The notes: generated from the letters alone by a model not told the origin. A DNA stretch of 15,440 nt from Isohypsibius dastychi (GCA_034696485.1 JAQIWT010000761.1:1-15440); one strand, 5' to 3'. Shown: positions 1 to 9,991, counted from the stretch's first letter. Numbers and translations are program-made.

Positions 1-464
1 GGTATGAGTGGCTTCTCGGGCGCTTTTGGCGGTTTTGTCGAACCGGAAAATGCTGGAGATTTCGGTTGATGAAATTTCCCTCCGTTGCTTGAGCTGGAAT
101 GTGGCTGCGATGGTGGTGGAGACATGAGATGTCCGTGTGAAGAAATCGATCCACTGCGAGTCGGAGAAACATGTCCTTGGTGATTTCCAGGCGCACCAAG
201 CCCTGATGTCCCTTCTCCAGCAGGAAATGCTTGTTGTTGCAAATGATAGGCAGACTGTTGCTGTTGTTGTTGATGATGATGTTGCTGCTGCATTTGCTGT
301 TGTTGTTGCTGTTGCTGCTGCTGATGCATCCACTGATTTTGGTATTGTCCGCTCGTTCCAGGCTGAGGTTGTTGCTGGCCTGGTCCACCCGCTGAACCCA
401 AGGATGGACCGTTATAAACACCACCTTGCATGTTTCCTTCCATCTGTGGCAAATATTGATTCAT
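1..464 (-). CDS. SMARCE1: BAF57/SMARCE1-like SWI/SNF subunit, N-terminal part
   Basis: First coding exon, reading from an ATG at 464-462 to the window edge (154 codons plus two bases of a proline codon). An in-frame stop lies ten codons upstream of that ATG, which fixes the start within this exon. The protein opens MNQYLPQMEG, continues through Gly/Pro/Gln-rich sequence, a Gln/His tract (255-323) and a Ser/Pro-rich stretch, and ends at the edge with STKPPKAPEKPLIP. In BAF57 (human SMARCE1, fly BAP111/dalao) a KPPK-P-KPL-PY segment immediately precedes the DNA-bending HMG box. The HMG box itself would lie outside the window, so the call rests on this motif plus the low-complexity N terminus. 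The family acts in the nucleus as an accessory subunit of BAF-type chromatin remodelling complexes. It is divergent from the gene starting at 1230. Another Gln-rich nuclear protein sharing the motif cannot be excluded. Confidence 0.68.
   Translation of the reverse strand, partial: MNQYLPQMEGNMQGGVYNGPSLGSAGGPGQQQPQPGTSGQYQNQWMHQQQQQQQQQQMQQQHHHQQQQQQSAYHLQQQAFPAGEGTSGLGAPGNHQGHVSPTRSGSISSHGHLMSPPPSQPHSSSSNGGKFHQPKSPAFSGSTKPPKAPEKPLI
255..323 (-). repeat. CAG/CAA microsatellite encoding a Gln/His tract
   Basis: Read on the minus strand, 23 consecutive codons are Gln, His or Met: ten Gln, Met, three Gln, three His, six Gln. CAG and CAA are mixed, so the DNA is an interrupted trinucleotide repeat that keeps the BAF57-like reading frame open. 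Plus-strand reading of the same bases gives only Val/Ala-rich low-complexity sequence, which I do not regard as a gene. Confidence 0.9.
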
Positions 465-1229
465 CCTCGATCGCTTCGGACAAACTCCAACTCAATCCAA
501 AACAAGACTAACGATTGCTTCAGCTGCAAAACTGCAACCAACACTGGTTCCCCTCGAAGCGACAAACATCCAGATAAATATGATAATAAACCAAAACTGA
601 AACTTGAGTGGTTCTTGTTTGGAAAACGAAAATGTCAGCACGATCTTCAAAGAATGCTGTAGTACGGTGCGTACGGTGCGTACTACGTAGTACGTACACC
701 ACGCGTCATATGAGAATCGAGGGAAAATGGAGACGCGCGGATGGTTATGAGTGCGGTCGTCGATCTCGTACATGCCATAAATAGAGCTTCGAGCACGACG
801 AGCAGTCAACAATCAAGTAAAACCAAGCGTAAACCATGCTCATTTTCAACCAATTCGGACTAGAGGGCGGGGGTATTCAACCCCGTTCCGTGCCTCGATT
901 TTCTCACATCTAAACCCTACATACAAAAGAGCATGTCATCTGTAACCCCTTGAACAGAGTCCCACTCGTTTGCGTGTGTGTATGACTAACTTGTAAAACC
1001 AAAGCAAAAGACGAGCAACGATTATGAAAACCAGGCTCTTTGCATGTTATGGTGGTGTGAAAAACTCGCTCTTGGTTGGTTTTCTGAAAATTTTGGATCT
1101 TTCTAACGAGATGATAATCTGTGTTGTTCATCAACGACCGGAAGTGGAAACATCAGTCGCTTGCTAAGAGTACAATTGGATTCCCTCATATTTCTGCTGC
1201 AGTTCTTCGCTTCTACTTTATTTCTGGAA
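465..1229. promoter_or_regulatory. Divergent intergenic region between BAF57-like gene and unknown gene
   Basis: The 765 bases separate the start codons of two genes transcribed away from each other, so both promoters and 5' UTRs must lie here, unless leaders are added by trans-splicing. No long coding ORF is supported on either strand. It contains a palindromic block at 662-694. A pyrimidine-rich tract ending in TTTCTGCTGCAG at 1191-1202 lies 27 bases before the plus-strand ATG and would serve as a splice acceptor for a 5' UTR exon or a spliced leader; I see no convincing paired donor. No clear TATA box was identified. Confidence 0.55.
662..694. repeat. Tandem 9-mer running into a perfect 16-base palindrome
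   Basis: The 9-mer GTACGGTGC occurs twice in tandem at 662-670 and 671-679. Positions 679-694 (CGTACTACGTAGTACG) form a perfect palindrome centred on TACGTA. The dyad continues imperfectly outwards, GTGCGTAC on the left against GTACGTACAC on the right. The block lies in the promoter region shared by two divergent genes, so it could be a dimer-binding site or a simple hairpin; the sequence alone does not decide. Confidence 0.8.
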
Positions 1230-4200
1230 ATGTTCACGAATATGGCTGCTGCACCTGTAAGTAATTTTTTCCATATTGTAATTGCTTGGAAATCAACATT
1301 GGGGTTGTTTCTGAAGTCGATTGCTAGTGCTGAGTTAATTTTTATGGGGCATTGTGTTGGTTCGTCGTTTTTTCGCTTCATGGGTTTACTCACTTTCTTT
1401 GTAGAATTCCGACACGAATATGCAGCTCCATATACAGGACTATGTTCAAAAAGCAATTTCTCACCCGAGCAATCCGGTTCAAGCTTCTTCTGGCGCTGTG
1501 GCGCCATTTTTCCTGCAGCCTCCTCACTTGAGCCCATTTTGCCAATCTCAGATTGGAATGGCTCCTGTTCACGTTAATCATCCTCCGACGGAAACAAATC
1601 CAGCCCAAGCAACCTCCGTTAAAAGTGGTGAATCTGCGACGCCAATTATTCCATCCCTAAACAGCCAGACGAATAACACAACCCACCAGCAGTTGAATTC
1701 GGGAGGACGACTCTTGCAGCCAAAAACACCGTTGGTTTTTGGTGCACCTGTTAAGCCATCCAAAAGCCCGGAAAAAGCGACTCTGTTGCCCTATGTGCGA
1801 CTTAGTAAAAATGTAAGCCATTTGTTGTGCTACACTGCCTTTAACGACCGTTGAAAACGTGATTTTCCAACGAATATTTCTTGATGACAGGTTTTCATGA
1901 ATAATGCTTGCAAAATTCCCACCAGCCAAATTTCTTCAATACTTAATTCGTTGTTTTGAATTTTCAGTCGCATTTGAATGTTGGATCAGCTGGCATTCAT
2001 CAGAACCACGCGAACCTTGTTGGTGTCATGACGTCCGTCAACCCCGCCGTATCACCCAGGCCGTCAACCCCAGGATCTTGTCGAGCGCCCATGTACGTCG
2101 TTGAGCATTCTGCGTTGTTGCCATCAAGCGGCACCGGAAGTCATCCAGTATTCGCTGACCAAGCAGCGTCAGCAGCTCTTGTATTGAACAACAAAGTGAC
2201 CATCAACCCCGCGAAAATCCTGCCGCGGACCCAAGTTGTCAAAGTCTCCCCAGCGGCACTGGTCAAAAAGCGCGAAGTCAAACCCAGAAAACCGCCAGCG
2301 CTAAAGTCGCCCAAAGGAGAAAGCAATATTGCGGCAAGTTTGGTTCTCGTGAGTCGAACCGGAAACGCAGCTCAGAATGGTTACATTTGCAAAGGGCTTT
2401 CCCTCCCCGACTCAAGCCGGAAGATCACTCAAAAATCTCCCAAGACAGCGTTGCAGCCGGAAGCTCCTACCACGTCGACGGCCATTTTACGGGAAAAGCC
2501 TCAAACTTCCGCTGCCGTTCCATCTTCTCCTGCTTCTAGTGAGACTTCCGGAAGAATCACAAAGATGGAACCTCAGCTGGATCAGACCTGTTCAGCTCTT
2601 CCTCGAGAACAAGGTAAATTGGACATCCAGGTGAAGCCCTCCACGTTCCCAAATGAAGGATTGAAGAAGAAAGATCTAACACCGAATGCACCGTTTGCCA
2701 CCAGTTCGATGAACAATGCATTGGATATTCAACCTCGAATGCAGAGCCTCCTTCATCCTTCCCTGCAGTCCCAGCAGGTTTTGAGCTCGGAAGAAGAAGG
2801 CCCCGATCTGATATGTCACGACTCTCCACTTGTTGCTCTTCCGTCGCCGCCGCCACCGGTGTTTTCGGTTCTGGCGGAAAATGGAACAAGCTGGAAAAAA
2901 CAGCGCCTGATTCCGGACTCTGTGGCGAAATTTCAAAGTATTCTTCAGGATACCAGCATTGAACCTCCATCAAGCCCCTCGAAACCTTCTGCCAGTTCCG
3001 AAGCGGAAAATCATGCCGATGATAGCGTAAAGAAAATGAAGCGCTCCCGGAAACCACGTGTTACAAAAACTTCGACCGCACGGCCTGCTCGAACGAAAAA
3101 GGTTAAAAGCAATCCGGTTATCACGACGACAAAAACTGTCCCAGTTGCAATGGAGCTGCGGCATAATGAGAGCGCTGAAGAGCGCAAAAACCGATTTCGC
3201 CGATTAGCCCAGAAGTATTCCTCGATGGATTCGGATCAGCTGCAGTGGCTTGTGGCGGCAAAAAGCGCTGGGGAGCTGAAAAAAATCCGCTGGCTTCGTG
3301 TGGCAGATCGAGCATACGCAAAAGCTGAATCCGCGAAAAGTTTTGGAAAAATGGAGAAACTCCGCGACAGCAAAATCCATGTCATCATGGATCTGGAAAA
3401 ACTGCAAGCACCTTTCGAGCCGCGTGCGATTCACTTCATGCACACTTCTGAAGTTGAAAAGAAGAATCAGTTGATTGCAAGATTTCGATCTGGGGAAGCG
3501 TTGTCGTCCAAAGATGTCAGTTGGTTGAAGGGATTTTATGCTAGACTGTGTGATCTCGATTGTACGTTTCCGGACTTGGGAGCAAGCACATCTTCCGGTT
3601 CAGCAACTGATGCGCTGAATTTGAACCAGGGCGACGGAAGGAATATCGCACCTTTATACGGTAATGAACGCGGTAAGGATAAATTCGAAATGTTATAAAG
3701 CACTTTGATCATTCTTGAAATTTGAACTTTGCGGTTTTCCAGGAAATTTTCAAAGCGAAGCCGTGACCCCCTCGACGAGTTCGGGAGATATGCCATCATG
3801 TCGGCCCTCGGTGAAAAGAAAATTGATTGAAGAAGAACACGTCGCCCTTGACCATACGGCCGTCCACGCAGCCCATCAATTTGTCCGGAAGTTCCCTGAT
3901 ACGACAAAAGCGATAATAGAACTGGGACCTGATGATAGGGCATGTGCAGTACTGTTGCTGATTCAGCAACCAAATGCCAAAATAGTGCAGGTCAAAAAGG
4001 AAGTAAAACCGCCCGTAAACGGTTTCCAGAGCAAAAAAGATTCGGTGAGTTGTAGAAATTTTGGTCAAGCAATAAAATTTGATTTTAACGTGGAATTATT
4101 TTTTAGGTTGAAGCAGCAACTGCCCTTCTCGATCATCTTGTTGTGAAATATTTATGCATACCGTCTTATCCTATTTACGTCAGATACCCGGTTTCCTCTT

Positions 4201-4832
4201 CTGCCGTAAATCAGCATGTTGCCAGTGTGGAATTGTCTCAGGATGTATCAAAATGGAATTTTAATCGGACAGCACGCGGATGGGAAACTGTGCAGTTTGT
4301 GGAAAGTTCGGATGCCGGCCAGCCGATACTGGATCAGGACTTTGATCTCGCCAGTGATCATCATTTTAATGCGAATTCTCAGTCGACGTCCCGTCCAACT
4401 CTACTCCAAGCTCCATCCGCGACGTCTTCAGTTTGTATGGCGAAATTAAATCAGCAGATATCTTCTCGGCTGCCGCTGGATCTGACAGGCATGGCAAATG
4501 ATCCAGTTGGACAGAGACAGTGGATGTCGTTTGAATGTCGGCATTTGACGGAGCAGTATTTTAATTTGGATACGGCAATTCGCGGGCAGGAATCTTGGAT
4601 GAAGTCTTCGTTGGCGAAAATGCAGAATTGCGGTCTTCCGGATACCTCAATGGCGATTGCATACCGGTTTGCGGATCTGTCGCGGGAAGGTCTGAAGAAG
4701 GTGAAAGCAAGTACCTCATTTATTAACAAAACGGTTAAGACTGGAGAGCAGGTCAGGGACATTCTTGAATCGTACAAGAAGAAGCGGCCCATGACGAGGA
4801 GAAAAGCGAAAGCCATCAAATTGGATGCATAG
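1230..4832 (+). CDS. Unrecognised 1055-residue basic nuclear-type protein with BAF57-like motif
   Basis: Five exons: 1230-1256, 1405-1812, 1968-3672, 3743-4044, 4107-4832, ending in TAG; total 3168 bases, in frame throughout. Introns are 148, 155, 70 and 62 bases with GT-AG ends (GTAAGT, GTAAGC, GTAAGG, GTGAGT donors). Start 1230 is the first in-frame ATG after a likely acceptor at 1202. I do not recognise the family. Residues about 122-145, closing exon 2, read PVKPSKSPEK then LLPYVRLSKN, resembling the segment before the HMG box of BAF57, but no HMG box follows. Residues 146-495 are Ser/Pro/Lys-rich and probably disordered. A very basic block lies at about 500-526 (KKMKRSRKPR, with an RKPR core), plausibly nuclear or DNA-binding. 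Residues about 544-690 and 745-1040 look folded, with Leu/Arg/Lys-rich helical character. The C terminus is basic (KKKRPMTRRKAKAIKLDA). A second donor 12 bases upstream (3661) keeps the frame. No transmembrane segment or signal peptide is seen. Exon structure is firm; function is open. Confidence 0.85.
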
Positions 4833-6438
4833 TTTTCCCTATTTTTATTCTCAAGTTTGAAGCATATTCTATCTTTCTCTTCGTTGTTATTTTCGATTGG
4901 AAATAATTTAATTGGTTCTGTATCTCTCGTTCTTGTTCTATGTTATGAAGACATGCCACCGGAACTGCCCTGTCCACCAAGAATGACTCTTCTTGTTCTG
5001 AGCTCCTCATACTGGTTTACTTCAAAACCGATCTGTATACTTTTGATGCTAGTGTAGTTTTATTTTCATAAAGGTCAAATTTTGTCTCGATTCCAACAGG
5101 AAGCACTCGTAAAACATGGTTTTTGATAAGATTTTTGCGCTGTCTTTTCAAGACGTTGCTCTTGTCCAAGACGCATGCCCATAAATCAATCAGGAGGAAA
5201 GCGATTGGCATCGGGCAAGCAGTCTAAATGACATGAAAAAAAGCGGATGCTAATCAAATGGCGCCTGTTTTCGTTGATACCACCCGAGCGGCTGTGAGGG
5301 GGCTGATAGTTAATCGCGCAAAGATTGACTCCTTAATTAACAACCGATCTGATTTTGAGATATAATCATTATTGTCTCCTTGCTTTCTTGGCTTGTGTCA
5401 ATTTGCACATCTTCCGACACCATAGGGGTCTGACCGTACCGTGACTTTCTCGACCTGACCTTAGTTTTTTATAACGGTTATCGGAAAAGACTTAAATTTT
5501 TAGGGCGTTTTTTGGAAGTGGATGATTGCGTCTCAAGTGTTTCGTAGAATGAGGCAATTTGGCATCGTGACTTATTATCTGGTGTCGCTGTGGTTGGCGT
5601 TGTCTATGGCATCTTTTCAGTAATCATTCTCGAAATCTTTTTGTCAGAGTTGTCTAATGAAATGAAATGAGCAAACCTTTTCAAGATCGTCCCGTTGAAA
5701 TTCACAGTCAAGTGGCTGACTAACCTGATTGTATCCTGATATCCTGCTAGTTTTAAGGCAGACAATCTTCTCGCGTTTGTCGCACAGATTGAAAGACTGG
5801 ATTCTCGGGGATCAAAATCCAGCTCGTAATTGAGTGAAAAATCGATTAAAATATGCGTGAAGATATCGATTTGTGAACAATGTTAAAACAAAGCGCGATA
5901 TGCAGTATGTGGTACAAGCTACTGTATTGTTTCGAAAATGTTTTTCATCCATTGAGGAGCAAAGATAATCTTGCTAATCCTCTCAAACGCCGTCGCCAGC
6001 TCATTTACAGCTCAACTTTGTGACTAATCGTAGCGCCGAATAAATCGCTCCCAAAAGGCTGGACTTTCAATCCAAGTCTGATACCGCAAATTAGCAGCTA
6101 AGTTATCCAAGACTTTGTTTGTTATGCCGCTGCTGCTTGTGTCGGTATTTTTCGAGATTATCTGAATCATAAATAGATGGAGCCGGCGACAAAGATTTGT
6201 CAGTGCACTGCCCACTTTGGTTTCGATAGATAAAGGCACTTTGACGACCATCGCCATTCGTCCTTTTTCGTGAATAGGCGGTCCTCAAAGCCTACGCTGC
6301 CAGCGATTGTGAATGAGAAGATTCAGTTTTCATTCGCGCACTTCGACACTGCATCAAAAAACTGTTCTTCACCGGGACGAGATTTAAACACATTCCGCAT
6401 TTAGAGTTTCTTCTTGACTACCAATCGACAAATCCAAC
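4833..6438. other. Non-coding stretch upstream of the T-box gene
   Basis: About 1.6 kb between the stop of the unknown gene and the T-box start codon, both on the plus strand. It must hold the 3' UTR of the former and the promoter of the latter. Only short unsupported ORFs are present. I found no tRNA, no long repeat and no convincing AATAAA close to the upstream stop. AT-rich T-runs alternate with mixed sequence. For a developmental regulator this is the natural place for upstream enhancers, but no specific site can be claimed. Confidence 0.6.
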
Positions 6439-9244
6439 ATGTTTCCAAGAGGTCCGATCAGCAGCATTTCCGGTAAGTTGCTTCCTCAAAGTACGAACGC
6501 ATTCGTGTTTTTTTTCGGGTTTTTGTTGGTATTTTTATTTTTGTTCTTTTGTTACATTTTTTCAGACTCTCTTGTTGGGTCAGTTCTGATGAATTGTGTT
6601 ACCTGATGATCTGATTTACGAAATCTTAATAACCAGGAAGTTGTTGTTTCCAGGTTCTCCGTTTGACCAGGTCCAACAATTTTTCCCTCCACCTCAAATG
6701 CAGGCGCCTGTGAACTACATGCATGCAAGCTTGAGTTCTTTGTCGTTGCTTCCTGGTTATCAAGCGGATCCCAATATGAAAGTGATACTGGACAACAGCC
6801 CGCTCTGGAATTCGTTCAGCAAGTTCACGACGGAAATGATCATTACCAAAACTGGAAGGTAAGATTGGGAACATTAACTTCATAACTTAAATAGTAGAAT
6901 TTCAAAATCAAGTTCCTCTGGCTGAAAACAATAGCTTTTTGTTCAAGAATCTTCGGCACAATGGCGAATTTTTCCTTGTTCCTTTGAAAAACTCTGGATA
7001 TTTGTGGCTTTGTTTATGGCGAGATTTCCAAAAACCTTGATCTTATTTGAAGGCAATTCTGCAAATTTTTCTTCACTGTTTAGTTTATTTCTTGATGATT
7101 GTTTTTCTGTTCTTATTGCGTCCAAGAAGAACATCAGCTGAAGAATTTTTGCGGATAGGTTTGAATGGTTGGGAGAGTTTTATTACGCGAACTTCATTGT
7201 GGCGCGATGAATGCGGCCGTAACTGGTTCGCAGAAGTCAGTTCATCAATGAGGGATTCTATAAAAGATGTATTGTCAGGAATGACAGTGAATGGGTGCCA
7301 TGCTCGACGACTGTTTATGTCATTGGCATTGCTAACAAAAGCCATACGCCGCCTAATTAGTCCCCAGTGTTTTGATCGAGGCGTCTTGTTTAATTAGTTG
7401 ATGGCGTCTTCTTCCCAGCTTTCCTTGAGTGTTTTCGCGAAATCAAGTCCATAATTTCTATGAAACCGGCATCCGGACTCCCGTCAAAGAAACAATAGGA
7501 GTCTAGCATTTAAATTGCGACATTTTTATGATCTCACTTTCATATATATACTTCGAAATCTTCAACTGGATCACATCTGGTATTTAAGACATATGCCCGT
7601 GGGAAACGTTCGATAGGTGAATCGTCCTTGCATATTAATAATTGCAAATTATGTGAATATTTTACATGGTGAGGTTGAGTGATTTCCAAAAGGATTGCAG
7701 GCCATTTTCACCTTTGCGGAAAGGCTAGCTGGTCAATTAGTCTACTAATCAGGCGCTGTCTTTTGATGTGAAAGCTAGTTTCAGTGTGAGCAGTCCATTT
7801 TCTCCGGTATATCCTAATCACTCAAAACCGGATAAGTTTATTGAGGCATAAAAATTAATGCATCGTCGTACTAAAGAGGCTCAATCGGGTAATTGCTCCA
7901 GCAATTGTCTTTCCGTCACGATAAGTTCATCGCGGAAAATATGCCGCTGTCTCAATTCTGTCGGAGAAGAATTTTCATTGTAGTGATGGTATCTGCCAGA
8001 GTGTCTTCAATCATAAAATCTGTCGGACAGCGATACAATTTATCGCTGTTTAAAAGTGCGGCCACACAGAATGCATTTTGATTTAGAGATTTCAGAAGAA
8101 AAAAAAATTTTGATCAATTCTGAACTCTCGCGTTTTGTAGGAGGATGTTCCCGGTTGTGAAAATCAACGTCACCGGCTTGGAAAAAGGCACTCGCTATTA
8201 TGTCATTCTCGACATGGTTCCAGTTGACGACAGCCGCTATAAATATCACAGTTCAGCCTGGACTAACTCCGGGAAGGGAGATCCGCATTTCCACGGGCGT
8301 TATTATACTCATCCAGATTCACCAGCAACCGGAAGCCAGTGGATGAGACAGCCAATCTCGTTCAGTAAAGTCAAGCTGACCAACAACAATTTCGATCAGA
8401 ACGGACAGGTAAATTTAAAGTTCGGTGATTTATCTGTTCTTGGATTTAATAGAGACATGGAACATGGTAGGGCTCATTAAGTTTTAATCGACAGAAATTT
8501 GCCGCCGTTCTCCCGACGACATGTGGTGACACACAGGCGTTTACCACAGATTTATCAAATTGCTTCCCACTCGCGCTAATTCGTTCATATTTGCAGATTA
8601 TCCTCAATTCCATGCACAAATATAGTCCACGAGTGCATATCATACGAAGCGATGATTTAATAGCGTTTAATTACGCTGCTTTCAATACGTTCACCTTCCC
8701 GGAAACGATCTTTGTGGCAGGTAAATGCGTCAAGCCGGACACGCACGTGTTTCGTCCATCTGACCTTTTGCGCTTTTCAGTGACCGCATATCAGAATGAG
8801 CAGATTACCAAACTTAAAATAGATAATAACCCATTTGCCAAGGGTTTCCGGGACCTGCGCGATTGCAAGAGAGTGGAAGAACGCTGGTTGGGGAAAAGGT
8901 CAAGAGAAAGTCCATCGAGCGAAAATGAAGAGCCATTAAAACTAAAGATGTCGAAGCCGAATTCGGATGATGAAAGAAGTGGATCTCCAGTTCCGGATTC
9001 TTCATGTAGCCCTCTTTTGGGCAACTATCAACAAAGTACTTCGTTTTGTCCCAGTCAGCTGTCGCCCGTCTGGCAGCAACATTATGCCCAGAATTATATG
9101 AATTACTTGTATCCGCCCGCTTCTTGGATGTCTATGTTCCAGCGCTTTCCGGGAGCTAGTTCGTTTCCGCCGGCGATGCCGTTCAATTTGACGATCCCAA
9201 ATTCGGCTAACAGCAGATCAGCAATTACTTACCCACACACGTAG
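6439..9244 (+). CDS. T-box transcription factor, Tbx2/3-like by eye
   Basis: Five exons: 6439-6472, 6654-6858, 8141-8408, 8597-8720, 8781-9244; 1095 bases, 364 residues. The T-box DNA-binding domain spans about residues 53-235. It shows [91 protein letters not shown] and [15 protein letters not shown]. The junctions at GR-R, Q-I and A-V rebuild the conserved sequence exactly. The compact RYKY-HSSAW spacing, SDD before the FPET strand, and [11 protein letters not shown] look closest to Tbx2/3, but subfamily placement needs a tree. A basic KRSR patch follows the domain; the C-terminal 130 residues are Ser/Pro/aromatic-rich with no recognised domain. T-box factors bind TCACACCT-type half-sites and control cell fate. 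Odd points: a 1282-base second intron, and a 60-base fourth intron that stays open in frame, so naive ORF calling adds 20 false residues inside the domain. Confidence 0.95.
6859..8140 (+). other. Long second intron of the T-box gene
   Basis: Donor GTAAGA at 6859 and acceptor TTTTGTAG ending at 8140. The join splits an Arg codon in the conserved TKTGRRMFP segment. At 1282 bases it is about seven times longer than any other intron here. It holds no supported exon; a 116-codon plus-strand ORF (7047-7397) and an overlapping minus-strand ORF of 86 codons lie in it without recognisable motifs. TAATTAG at 7354-7360 and the dyad ATTAGT-CT-ACTAAT at 7736-7749 are homeodomain-type cores that could belong to an intronic enhancer, but such short cores are common by chance. 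Confidence 0.7.
8721..8780 (+). other. 60-base stop-free intron inside the T-box domain
   Basis: Donor GGCAG/GTAAAT and acceptor CGCTTTTCAG/TGACC. Removing it joins FPETIFVA to VTAYQN, the universally conserved T-box order. Leaving it in keeps the frame open and inserts 20 residues ([10 protein letters not shown] onward) in the middle of the DNA-binding domain. The conserved protein order is the evidence that it is an intron. Confidence 0.92.
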
Positions 9245-9463
9245 CCTCGTGTAACTTGGTCACTGCAAATTAGATGTTTTATATTCTGTGTTATCGTTTG
9301 TGACCTTTTTTATCATAACGTGTCTTGTTTTTATTCGAATATTTATCCGGACTGGAATCCGCTATACATTCTTTGACGACTGGTCTTTTCCGAGATCCGT
9401 GTAGTCGATTTTCTAATTTTTTTCTTCGGAGTACGGGATAAATTTTATGCTGGTGCGCGAAGA

Positions 9464-9469
9464 AATAAA
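9464..9469 (+). terminator. Candidate polyadenylation signal of the T-box gene
   Basis: Canonical AATAAA hexamer 220 bases downstream of the T-box stop codon on the same strand, the first such hexamer after the stop. A second lies at 9777-9782. Which one is used cannot be told from the sequence. Confidence 0.5.
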
Positions 9470-9733
9470 CATACGGCTGAGAAACAGCAGCTACTTCGGA
9501 CTGTAAGGGGAAATATGCCTTGACGGCTTTTAGAACGCATATTGATGCCGATATTTTCAATACATATGAGGAAACAGTACCAAAGAACTCGAACCTACTG
9601 CCGCCCATATATGTACAGTAGGAACATTATTGTTATGGTATCAGCGTTATTAATAATTTCATATAATTCCAAACTGCCGCGTAGATCTCGTCAGCAACGG
9701 CTGAATTCCATATACCCCTATATTTTGGCTTGA

Positions 9734-9746
9734 GGGGGGGGGGGGG
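9734..9746 (+). repeat. Homopolymeric run of 13 G
   Basis: Thirteen consecutive G between TTGA and TTGAAAAAAAGG, in a moderately AT-rich intergenic segment. Such runs can form G-quadruplexes and are prone to length change and to sequencing or assembly error, so the exact count is uncertain. Confidence 0.95.
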
Positions 9747-9929
9747 TTGAAAAAAAGGACCGCCTACGCTAATGGCAATAAACGTTTTACATGTATCGCG
9801 GAGAAATCAGTTTTCCCAGTTCAGAAAATTCATAATTTTATGGGCATTGTTGGTCGATCGTCTTCTTGAACTAAACTCCAGGCTTTTCTTCAAAACATGC
9901 TTGTTGTCTCCTCATGACATTAGATTGTA

Positions 9930-9991
9930 GTAAGTTCTGCCGTTCGTATCGTGTTTTAGAAAATCGTTTCTTTCACTCGTTCTTTCCTCAG
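9930..9991 (+). other. Probable 62-base intron in the 5' UTR of the SIKE-family gene
   Basis: A GTAAGT donor at 9930 is followed 62 bases later by a strong pyrimidine tract ending TTCTTTCCTCAG at 9991, 93 bases before the ATG. The length fits the short-intron class here. It would explain why the coding part has no intron while the other complete genes have several. Alternatively the acceptor at 9991 receives a trans-spliced leader. Confidence 0.5.

Noticed and set aside
137-511. 124-codon plus-strand ORF over the CAG tract
   Set aside because: Val/Ala/Asp-rich translation of the complement of the Gln tract; the minus-strand BAF57-like frame explains the region.
1103-1608. Minus-strand ORFs of 144 and 72 codons over exons 1-2 of the unknown gene
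   Set aside because: They overlap a spliced plus-strand frame with good donor and acceptor sites and show no motifs of their own.
6024-6257. 77-codon minus-strand ORF in the region upstream of the T-box gene
   Set aside because: Its composition looks somewhat protein-like (ends WIESPAFWERFIRRYD), but there is no recognised motif, no splice support and a competing overlapping frame; not enough for a gene call.
4833-6438. tRNA or CRISPR-like array
   Set aside because: Looked for TTCGA-type B boxes with cloverleaf arms and for regularly spaced repeats; none fits.
7047-7397. 116-codon ORF in the long T-box intron starting with a hydrophobic run
   Set aside because: No ATG at its reported start, no known motif, a nearly mirror-image ORF on the other strand, and no exon role.
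8591-9244. 217-codon ORF as one T-box exon
   Set aside because: It includes the 60-base intron 8721-8780; removing it restores the conserved FPET...VA-VTAYQN order.
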